Shown here: positions 1 to 10,100 of the stretch, piece after piece | Layout: each line of letters opens with the position of its first letter | Numbering within the stretch: position 1 is the stretch's first letter | IMG/VR virus record: IMGVR_UViG_3300031785_000028 | Location: 1 to 32,247 of that record | Length of the DNA: 32,247 nt | Strand: one strand, 5' to 3' | DNA from: a virus | The notes under the pieces: model-generated | What the model saw: the letters and a program-made list of their open reading frames with translations, nothing else | Told to the model about the DNA's origin: nothing | Databases searched by the model: none | Translations under genes and position numbers: made by a program

Positions 1-243
1 CTCCCATGTGCCACGACCATCTAAGTAAGCCATCAAGTCTACAGCGTTTCCCTCCAAATGCTTTGACTTCATAGTTTGAGACGCACCTTTTGCAACAAGT
101 GCTTCTTGCTCTTCTTGTGTTCGTAGTCCACATATCACACCAAAATCTACTTTGGTTAGTGTGATAGCCTCCTTGACAACAAGCACAAGGTTTTGATTTA
201 CACCTTCTAATTTAGATAAACTTCTTTCAGATAATTCAAACAT
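1..243 (-). CDS. M15 family peptidase endolysin, 3'-truncated by window edge
   Basis: The frame opens with ATG at 243 and stays open for 81 codons to base 1, so only the N-terminal part is present. The translated piece begins MFELSERSLSKLEGV and contains SKHLEGNAVDL (residues 60-70). This is the SxHxxGxAxD zinc-site signature of M15 peptidases (VanY / T5 L-alanyl-D-glutamate endolysin type), with H62 and D69 as two zinc ligands. The third ligand would lie beyond the edge. Known family role: cleavage of peptide bonds in peptidoglycan stems at lysis. The start overlaps the stop of the upstream EF-hand membrane gene in a TAATG, suggesting translational coupling. The genes directly upstream look like holins, which fits a lysis cassette. 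I am confident of the family. The exact substrate (D-Ala-D-Ala or L-Ala-D-Glu) cannot be told from this part. Confidence 0.88.
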   Translation of the reverse strand, partial: MFELSERSLSKLEGVNQNLVLVVKEAITLTKVDFGVICGLRTQEEQEALVAKGASQTMKSKHLEGNAVDLMAYLDGRGTWE

Positions 244-566
244 TACTTACCTCCGTTTCTGTTCATTATAGCCGACGCACCCATGTATACAGAAACGACA
301 CCACCGCCAGTAAGGTAAAAAAGATTGGATATATCAGCGAGGGCTTCGACTCTATCAATAGGAACCACAAACATAGCGGCAGTAAAAGCACCCATAGCAA
401 TGAGACACGCAGTAGCCATTCGTCGCTGTGCCCTCTGCTTGCGTAAGTCGTGTTCAAGACTTTTGATTTCTGCGGCATGTGCTAACTCCTCATCAGAAAC
501 AATGCCGTCGCCGTCTTCGTCGTACTCAGCGTATATGGATTTTTTCTGTAATTTTTTTTGTGGCAT
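243..566 (-). CDS. EF-hand-containing small membrane protein, holin-like
   Basis: A 107-residue protein. Residues about 16-28 read DEDGDGIVSDEEL, a complete canonical EF-hand loop with acidic residues at positions 1, 3, 5 and 12, so it probably binds calcium. A charged helical stretch (about 30-50, ending RKQRAQRR) follows, then two hydrophobic segments: about 51-68 (ACLIAMGAFTAAMFVV) and about 80-98 (LFYLTGGGVVSVYMGAS). The tail is short and polar. The position between the three-TM holin region and the M15 endolysin suggests a second holin, antiholin or lysis regulator, but this is inference from context. The upstream gene stops 1 base before its ATG, and its own stop overlaps the endolysin start (TAATG). 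It could instead be a membrane structural protein. I recognise the motif but not a named family. Confidence 0.8.
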   Translation of the reverse strand: MPQKKLQKKSIYAEYDEDGDGIVSDEELAHAAEIKSLEHDLRKQRAQRRMATACLIAMGAFTAAMFVVPIDRVEALADISNLFYLTGGGVVSVYMGASAIMNRNGGK

Positions 567-567
567 A

Positions 568-777
568 TCAGTGTACTCTTACATTCTTCGTGTTTACCTC
601 TGGTATCATTTTGCACCAGCAGTAATAGTTCTTCGTCTCTTCTCCCATTCTAAAAGTCTGGTTGCTCAGACCATCTCTAAAATAATTACAAGTGTCCATG
701 TTTCTAAAATACATTTGACCTTGTGGTGTTCCTGAAAGAAAACACATCAGCATAAAAGCTGGTACTAAGTCGCTCAT
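568..777 (-). CDS. small cysteine-containing protein with hydrophobic N-terminus
   Basis: A 69-residue protein starting MSDLVPAFMLMCFLSG. The first 15 or so residues are hydrophobic enough for a short signal or anchor, and the remainder (FRNMDTCNYF ... NYYCWCKMIP) is polar with C12, C30, C53 and C55. This looks like a small secreted or periplasmic protein with disulphides. The ATG overlaps the stop of the holin gene in an ATGA, and the next gene starts 1 base after its stop, so it belongs to the lysis operon. A spanin-like or lysis-accessory role is possible from position, but there is no clear lipobox or long TM segment. I do not recognise a named family. Confidence 0.7.
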   Translation of the reverse strand: MSDLVPAFMLMCFLSGTPQGQMYFRNMDTCNYFRDGLSNQTFRMGEETKNYYCWCKMIPEVNTKNVRVH

Positions 778-1163
778 TTTTTCCTCAACATCTTGGCGGC
801 TTGGTTAACGCCCTTGATGCCGAACGACGCAGAGATTGCGATAAACAATAAGTATTGATACCAGTCAGGGAGAGTAGCTAGTACCTCAAACCCATCTCTC
901 ACATACTCTTTCATACCAGGAATGAAGACCAGGATTGCTGGGGTTAGTAGAACGACGAGGGCAAATTCGTCTTTCCAGGAGCCGTCTGTTGATTCAGCCA
1001 TCTTGCCTTCCCACTCGACTTCTCCAGCGGCGACTTTCTCTGCAACTGTTGCACGAGCTTTGGCTTCAGCAACCTTTGCTTGTCCGTCTGCCTTTGTCTT
1101 TTCGACCTTATTCTCTAGCCATGTCCCAGCTAGATTCGCTATTGGTCCTAAAAATTGTAACAT
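774..1163 (-). CDS. holin, three-TM type (GTA_holin_3TM-like)
   Basis: A 129-residue protein. The N-terminal half is amphipathic and Ala/Lys/Glu-rich (about 20-50, likely helical). It is followed by WKDEFALVVLLTPAILVFIP (about 62-81), a membrane segment, and a second hydrophobic region at about 103-117 (YQYLLFIAISASFGIKG), with a Lys-rich C-terminus (MLRKK). The WKDEF...LPDWYQ pattern is typical of the 'holin of 3TMs' family described for gene transfer agents and marine phages. The role would be to perforate the inner membrane and release the endolysin. Its start overlaps the giant gene's stop (TAATG), and its AGGAGG ribosome binding site is encoded by the last Lys-Gly-Gly codons of that gene. 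Family call good; the pore-forming role is from homology. Confidence 0.82.
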   Translation of the reverse strand: MLQFLGPIANLAGTWLENKVEKTKADGQAKVAEAKARATVAEKVAAGEVEWEGKMAESTDGSWKDEFALVVLLTPAILVFIPGMKEYVRDGFEVLATLPDWYQYLLFIAISASFGIKGVNQAAKMLRKK

Positions 1164-4100
1164 TAAAATCCTCCTTTACCGAAGCCTCCGCCTCCAAAGC
1201 CACCTTGATTACCACCAAAGCCTGAAGATGTTGATTTCCTACCTCCAGTTCCAGCTTCTCCAGCAACTAAGTCAACGACTTCTTCTTTAAATCCTCTTAT
1301 GCCACCAGCAACTGGGATTCTGCCCATGATAGAACGAACGGCTTCTCTTCTTCTAGCGTTCTTTCCTTCTGGGTCGAGAAGACTTTGGGGTCCAGCTATT
1401 CCAACATCAAAGATATCTTCTCCCAGTCCAACTGCTGGACCGAATATAGCTGAAGCAACTCTCATCTTTCCGTATGCTCCGTTGTCTGCTTGTGCGGCTG
1501 TGTTATGCAATAGTTCTCCGAAGAGACCTAATCCACCTATTGCTAATAATCCCTCGAAATAATTTCCAAGAATTATATCTCTATCACTACCTTCAGGAAC
1601 CCCTAACATCTCAGCTACAGTGCCAAGACCAAGTGGGTTACTATCGACAATGCTTCTTTCTCTTCTTGCAAAGGACTCGTTGTCCTCTCCACCTCTTGAT
1701 TGTGCGAAGTCTTTTGTTGTGTTTGCAAGGTATCCCATGCCAACTCCAGCGGTTGCCATGTAAACTGCTGGCTTTACGTTGCCCTTTCCAGCCTCTGAGA
1801 TTATGTACCTAGCCATTCTAGCCATCATCAACTGGAACGACTTAAGCTGAAACATCATAGAACCCCAAGGAGTCTGACCTAGTAGTGGTATCTCATTTGG
1901 ATTTGGAGTGAATATGGTTTCGTTAGTAAATCGTAACAGTGCGTAACGTAATGCTTTGTTAGATAAGATGTCTGTGTCACGAATGTCAGTAAGTTGTGGT
2001 GCACCATCAGCGACGAAGTCTGTCAACGCATTCTCACCTGTCATTCCATATCTTTCCAAGAATCTTATGGAAGTCCTGTAAGCCGTTGTGTTTGTTTGTC
2101 CATTCTGTTGTAAACGTCTAGCCCTTGCTATCTCTGCTTTGAACGCTTCAAAGCCGTGGATACCAGCTATCTCTCTTTGCATATTTGTCCAAGGTGTCAG
2201 CAATGTGAAATTGAAGAAGCTGTTTTGTAGCTTTTGTGAACCTTCTCCAGCCATCTGAACCATTCTGTCGTGAATCAGATTCTCTATGCTTACACCGATA
2301 TTCTTTGCGGCGGCTCTGTAACTTGGGTCAGTCATGTATTTAAACTGCGACTTAAGAAACGCACCCATGTTTCCAGAACGTATTAGCGGTAACACAAAGT
2401 CACCCATTGAAGTCAACGTCGTAAATCCTAACAAGCTAACTGCATTGAATGCTTTCACGTTTCGTGAAATTTTGTAGGACAACTCGTTACCAGAAAACTT
2501 TGTTAGCGGTCTCTTGTTAACAATGTCTACCATGTTCTCTGCTACTCTTAAGAACTCAGCAGATGGTTTTTGCAGTTTGAAGTCTGCAAGAGCATTTGCC
2601 ATTGCATCTATTCTCTTTTGAGTCTGAAGCTCAACTGCATCTCTAGGCTCATACAAACCAGACAAGACATTTTTTATTGCATGTTTGTTTCCTCTAGCAT
2701 CTTCGGCAACTAGTATGGCTATCTTCTCCATAGCTTCATCTATCCTGGATTCATCAGCAGAAGCTTTGGCAACGACTAGTTGTTCTATGTCTATTTCTGA
2801 TTGATACTGCCTCATCTTGTAACGTCGTTTCGCAGAGTTCATTAGTGCATCTTTGACTGCTTCTAACCCTCTCTCAGCAACAGTTACATAAGTTGCATAG
2901 GCGTGACCTCCAGTTCCAAGCTTATCAGCTATGGCTAGTTTTCTAGTTGTTCTATCAAAGTATTGAGTCATCAATCCTTCTAAGTCGTTGACCAAGAAGT
3001 CTGTCATGTAGTCGTACTGGTCAGGGTCTAGCTTGATAAGCCTTTGAAAGAATGGGTCTCCAACTGCTCTTCGTATTACGTCGTCACCATAAACCTCACC
3101 ACTTGTATCCATCATTGCATTTACCAAGTCTTCTGCAACTTGTCGTGGAGCCTTTTGATTTCCAGTGGACTCAAAGTCTGGTCGCCTTCTTTCTTCAACA
3201 AAGAACCTTGTGAATGCTTCTATTGCACCTTTAGGATTTTGCCTAATTCCTTCTGTGTCCCATTGTTGTGGAACATAGAACTCATCTGCACCCCTTCTCG
3301 TATCACCAACTGGCATACCAGCGTTTATTAAGTTCTTTCTCTCTTGTTCAAATGTGGCAATAATTAGACGTGCGGCTTGCTCTTCTCTTGCGTCGAGCTT
3401 TTGTACTGCACTCTCTCCACGACGAATGGCATTTAGTATTCTCCTGTGAGATGCGGGCTGTGCGGCGGCATCTCTGAGAGTTCCTAGTTTTCCTATGTCT
3501 GGAATAAGATAAGCATTTTTTCTAGCCCATCTTTTTGCCCAAGTGTCGTTGTCAGGCAACGTTTTTAGTATGTTCATAACAGGCATAATTTTGTCTGCTA
3601 AATCTACGTCGTGCCTTTCATACAAGCCAACTCCTTTTTCTGGTTTAATAAAATCAGCTAACCAGTGACCACCCATCATTCTTAGTCGTTGACTGTTTTC
3701 TTTGAAGAATCTGAAAACAGAAGAACTTTGCTTTACAGCTTGTTGGTCTTCAGAAGTAAGAGGCTCATTGCGTATAATCTTTTTGATAGGCTTTACCATC
3801 TCTGGTGAGCCAGCTTCTTGCAGACCTTTTGATATCTTGACTACGTCGTCTATGCTTACAGTTTTGTTCTTGAGAACCATGTGCTGTAACGTTGCTCCAG
3901 CTATGCCCTCAGTATCCTGTGCACCAAATACACTATAGTATATTCCTCTTCTGTCAGAGTCATACACCTCTGCATCAATATGTTTGATATGGTTTGGACT
4001 GAACATAGTAAATTGTTCGTCGCCATCTACCCCTGGAGTTCCAGCATGTATTCCTTCGTAACCTTCGTCTTGAAGAAACTTAGCAATCTTTTCTTTTGCT

Positions 4101-7100
4101 ATGGTTTCATTTGATGGGTCTACAGCTTCTATCAAAGATGAGTAAAGCATTTCGCCATCAAAGTCTTCGTCGCTACCCAAGTTTCTAATAAGTCTTTCTC
4201 TAGCGTCTGGCATTATTAAGTTGTTAACTTGAGCACTATTTATGAGATTGACGATATCATTTGGTTCGCCAGTGTTTACTGTGTAAATTTTGTTTGTTGA
4301 AAGGTCGAGTACGTTTTTAGTTCTTACAAATACTGGCAGTACACCAGAGTGAGTTCTGTACCCTGTTACTTGAGCAAAAGCTTTTTCTGCGGCTCTCTTT
4401 GAGGCTTTGATAGTTTCAATCTCTCTGAATATCTCGCCACCTGTTACTTCCATTAAGAAGTCGTCCATGCCGTATAGGTCGTAATCTTTCTCCATTAGAA
4501 GCTCTTCATATCTTTCCATAGACTCAGATATGTTTATTGCTTCTTGCTTGTTAGCACCATCTTCCATCTGAGATATGATGTTTTCTCTAGCACCCACCGC
4601 ACTTCTTTCATCTGGGTCTGCAAACACTTCTGCAAACCTAGCTTCAGGAGTGGTGTAAACGCCTGGTCCCATCATGCCAGTTTGGCTTGGTCGTATATAT
4701 ACGTCTGGGTTTTTGCTTCTGTTAAATACGTCAACCGCTGGTGTGCCATGATACTGGACGTATCGCATCAAATCTTCTTCAGGACCAATCCCTAAAAATT
4801 CTCTAACCAGAATTTTCTTTTCTTCAGTCATGTTGTCAACGACTTGTCTTGCGTAAGTGTCTGCTTGAGCAAGGTTTACCAATGGGTAATCAAACTCATC
4901 TACACTGTTCTTAACAGCCAGCCTCTGTCGTGAAGGAGCAAACATGTCGCCATGATATGTCATCTGACGGAACATCTGCCTGACAGACTTTCTGCCAATC
5001 AATCCGTTTACGACGTAAGCGACGTAGTCGAAAAACTTTTCTGCTAATATTGCTAACTGAGATTTACCTTGAAGTTCGTTGATTACTCCCTTTCCATGCC
5101 TAACGTTGAATATATCTCCTTTAGCTACTTTTCCTGATATCCATTGTGCCCAGCTTTCAACAAACCATTCTTCAGCAATGTCTGACTCTTTGTACCCAAC
5201 CTCTGGTGGAAGCTGTTTGTACTTTGCCGCCACGTCCATAGCCCTTGGGTCTTGCTTGGTTACAGCATCTCTGAAGGAGTTGAGCATCATGTCTCTGTCT
5301 GCTTCAGTGTGAATAGCACGGCTCATCATGTGACCAATCTCGTGCATCACGTCCATTGGGTCTGATTTTCCCTTAGTCAAACCTATTGCATATTTTCGAA
5401 CGTTCTTTCTTAAGTCGTTGAATACCATGCCGTTAGTTGGTGCAACTTCCATGAAAGCACCTTTGGCTTCAGGTAAAGCTTTGACCCCAGCTAAAGAATA
5501 CAAGTCTTTGACTGTCATAAATGTTGTGTGGTCATTTAAGTGTTCAGTAGCTGTTCTTCCTAAAAGATTCAGCATTCTGTAAAGCATAGTTCTGGAAGTG
5601 AACTCAATGTTCTTGTCTCTGTGAGTTATCTTTGAGAGAACTTCCTTAATTGCTGGAGGAGCATCTCCTGGAATACCATTAGCAGATTCGTACTTTTTGT
5701 TTTGTGCAATTTCTACGTCAATCGCTTTTCCAACCAAACTAGCTTTTGGCTTTGTAATGTTATTAGTTCTCTGTGATAAGAAACTAGCAACTAAATCTGC
5801 TTCGTCGTATCTGCCTTCTTCAATAGCGTTAGCAAGCTTTCGTCGTAAAAGGTTTACGACAGCACCCATCTGCTTTCCTGATTCAACCTGACTTAACTTA
5901 CTTATCTCTTTTGCGAGAGTGTTGCTAAACTCTTTTTCAGTATCAGACATTTGCTCCCAAGGCTTTACCTCTGGCTTAGCTTTCTTCCTTCTCATGTACT
6001 CTCGCTTGAGTGGATTGGTCTCAGCGTTGTCAACACCTAGCTCTTTTATCTTTTCGAGTAGCTCCCTGTCTTTCATGGAATGAGGTGACTTGTGAACCAC
6101 AGGGTCTACCGCTTGAGCACCATCTCCTATTTCATTTGCGTTGTGTTTGCCTTCTATGAAATCAACCATAGCCTTCGCATCTTGGAAGTCTGCGTTGTAC
6201 TGTCTTTGAACTATAGCTTTGGCTTTTGCATTTCCAGCACCAAATATCCTTCCAGCTTTATCAATGTTTGGAGCCTTTACATTAGACACACCCCTAGACA
6301 TATTTCTGTTGAACACATTAACAAACTCATCAATGCCAGTATCTAAGGCTACCAACATTTCATTTGCTTCTTGTACAAGAACGTTGTTTAGCTCTTGACT
6401 ATAAGGCACAGCCTCATCTTGTCCTTTTAAAACATTTGCTTGTGCTTCAAATGTAGATGCAAGTGCACCACTTGTTTGTTCTACTTCAACAGTGTTTACG
6501 CCAAACTCTTGTTCGGTCATTGCTATTTCTTGGTCAATGATGTCTGACTGTCTGTCTAAGTTTTGCTCATCAATAAGTTTTTGAAGCTCAGCATTGTCCA
6601 TCAATATTCTGCTGTCGTGAACAAGCCTATGTATTCTGTTGCTAGAACGAAGCATTCTGCCACGAGCTATTCGTGCATTTTGAAAATAGAAAGGATACAC
6701 TTCTTTACCATTGGCAAGTGTGATTGAGCCTTTTTCTTTGTTGTAGTTAGGCTTTCCCTTTTGATAGCTGTCTAAAAGACCAACTCTTTTTGCACCACTC
6801 TTATGAGTTCTTGCTCCAGGCTGACCGCCATACTTTCCATAAATCTTTGCTGATACTTCGGCTAAGACGTTTTGCAGTGCTTGGTTGTTTTTAGAGTCAC
6901 CGACGAGCATGGCATTTTCAGTCAAAGCCTTCTCAATCATAATCTGCATTTCTCTCAAGTCGTGAAGCTCTTGAGCAGAAAGACTTGCGGCACTAGTTTT
7001 GCTTTTAGTCATGCCGTTAATTTTTGTTAACAACTCATTGAATTGATTATTCAAAGAGCGTCCATTGGTAACAGTTCCTGATGCTGTTGGTGGGTCAGGC

Positions 7101-10100
7101 ATTATTCTTTCAAACAAAGGTATCAAGTCTGGGTCAACAGCTTCTTGTTTTACGTTAAACATTTTAGCTATCAACTGCTTAAGTTTGTAAGCGACGTTCT
7201 CAAACAATGATTGAGTCATGCCAGGGTTTTTCTTCAACGCATACAGTGCAAACTGATTTGCAAAGAACTCTGCTGGACTTTCTAGTTCGTTGCTGTGAAA
7301 ACCAGGAAGCCTTTTCTTTAGTTGTTGAACATCAACCCCTTGATTTTGAGACATATACTTCTTTGCTATACCCCAAAACTCTACTTTCTCTTGAGGTGAA
7401 AGCATGTTTGAGTACGCCCAATGTCCCATTTCATGTGCAAACTCTACTGTATCTGGAAGCTCATCTCCTTCAGCTTTTCCGCCTCTCATCACTACTGAGT
7501 TCGCATCAGTGTGTTCATTTAGACTATGATTTCTGTACCCATACTGAGAAAACTTTTCAAACTTCGGCATCACACTATCAGTAGGTGCTAAGCTTCTGTT
7601 TTGACTTCCAGCTATCTTATTGAAAAGAGTTAGAATAGCGGCAACGTCTGCTTCTTTTTTGCCAGTGAGCAACTTCTTAAGAGTCTGAAAGCTTGCCACT
7701 CTGGTATCGTTGTTCATTTTGATACCATTTGGAGCTAACTTTTCTAGTGTTTCGTAAGCACCTTCTAGGTTTTGAACCAGTGCTTCATACTTAGGTAAAG
7801 TCTTTATGTCTTTCCATTTGGTTGCTTCCATATCTCCTATGTATCTGAATAAGTCGCCAGCACTTCTTAGCCTACTAGCTATCTTTGTTTGCTCAAGTTT
7901 TGGAGATAGGTTTTCAGGAGTTAGAGCTATTGCATCTAACTGTTTTACATTTGTTGGTCTTTGGTCTCTTGCCCTTGGGCTTTTACCTAGAGGGTTTTCT
8001 ATGTTTGAAACAACCCCTACATCTTTTGCTAAGACGAACTGCCCCTGAAGATTAACAAACTTCTCTTCAGAATCTAAAGGTCTGAAAGTAGACCTAGTAA
8101 GTTTAGTGCTGTTCTTTTGAACTTGACCATCTGCATTAAATCTTTGACTTGTTCCAATGATGTACTGGTCTGGTCGTAACTTACCAGCCACATCTCCTAT
8201 GCTCTGAACATCTCCATTCCAAAGATTACGAGTTGTTCCAAACTTCTTGCCAAGGTTTGGGTCTACTAGTTGTAGAGTAAGCATTCTGTCTTCAGGTATG
8301 TCGAAGTCAGATGGCACAGAGTTTAGTGTTGGGTCATACTCTACAGCTTCATCTACCGCATTATCTACTACGTCGTTAGTATCAGAATCTATTGGAGTGT
8401 CTTTTCTGCCTTCATATCTTTGAGTCTTGTGCCAGTCAATAACCTCCATAGGTGCTTGTGAGCGTACACCTTCTGGGTTTATTCCCTTTTTATCTAGCAC
8501 TAAATCGAGTTCCTTCTGGAACATTTCAGCAATAGATATGTTGAAGTCTTTTTTATTGGTTACGCTTACATTATGTACTCTAGTGCCTATAGTCTTTGTG
8601 ATTGTTCCGCTAAACTTCCCATTAGACTCACCACGTTGCACAGTTCCCAAAACTTTGCCATCAATGATGATTTGTGCCTTGCCTTCTTTTAGTCGCTTAT
8701 AGGTTATGTCGTTAGCTATGTCGTAAACACGTTCTCCAATTTGAATGGGAATCGGATTGTTCTTTGTTCCAGAGGGCTTCGTGCTTGTATTTACTGGATT
8801 TTTGTCAGACTTGGAAACAACATCTTTTACTGCATCAGAAGCACCTTCCTCATCTATCAAGCCATCTACTTTCATCTGCTTGATTTGAGCAAGCATAGAG
8901 TTCATCTGGTCTTCATCAAGACCAGCGTTTAGAATTTGCTGTTCTATTTCTGCCGCACTTTGAGAGTCTGGTCGTGTACCAACGACGTTTTCAATAGCGT
9001 CAGAAACTTCGTCTTCGTTTAATTTTTGTGTACCCTCTTTTCCTACATTAGATTTTTTAAATTCTAGTTTAATTCTAGCCAGTTCTTGATTAGCTTGTTT
9101 AAACTGAGTGTCATCTAACGCCTTTTTCATACCTGGAGTTAGAATCTTCTTTAGTCTTTCTATCTCTTTTGCAATCTCGTCGTATCGTTGTTGCATAGCA
9201 ACAAGCTCTGAACTGACCTCACCTTCTGTTAGCCTGTTTTTCAAACGAAAATATTTTGGAGCCATTGCTTTCTTTTCTGCAAGCAATGTATCAATTTGAA
9301 TTAGTGGGCTGTTTTTTCTTTCTTCAACTACGTTTGCTGTCTGCTCTTGACGAGTGGACTTGACCAAAGGAGAGAGAAGTTCCTTCAATTCTTCTTTCAT
9401 TTCAACATCATCAAACTCTTCCAGGGGTCTGATGTTTGTGCCTTTGAGTTGTTCAGCAGTTTGGTAAGCTTTTCCTGAACCCCTCAAAATTTGTACTGCT
9501 CTTGTTCTTGCTGAGCTTAAGTCATTAGCGGCTTTTTCAGCCAACCTTTCTGCTCTGTCGAAATCCTTGTCCCCAGGTCTTTCCATCATAGTATCCAGTT
9601 CTGCTGAATACTTTTTAAGCCTGTTTCTTGAACTAGTAATATTAGCTATAACTTGCTCAAGTAACTCAACATCTCTGTGTTCTGAATACTTAGGAGAACC
9701 TTGGTTTTTTAATCTGTTGCTTTTGTCTATGCTTCTTTTTCTTTTAACAGCATCAACAGTCATGGCTTGAGATTGATTGTTTTTGAGCATATCAATCATT
9801 TGTATCTGCCTTGCGGCGGCATTACCTGTATAGACTCTCTTGACTCCATCGTTCGTCGTTTTAACTACGTCAAAAGTAGAAGAGCCAAAATAATCTTGAC
9901 CAGGTCTTAGTTGTTCAATAATTCTTTGAATCCTACCAACTTGCTTATTGGTAGTTTCCCTTCCAGAACCAGGCTTTCCATTTCCTTGAGTATAGTTGCC
10001 AAGTCTGTTTATAGAATGCCCCATGTAGTCTGCACCTGGGTTAGCCTCTACATCAGCGTCGCTAACAGATATGTCACGCATAGTCCTCGTCGTTAAACCT

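Noticed and set aside
325-735. plus-strand open frame of 136 codons
   Set aside because: Opposite to three well-supported lysis genes with coupled starts and clear TM and EF-hand features; no ribosome binding site or domain.
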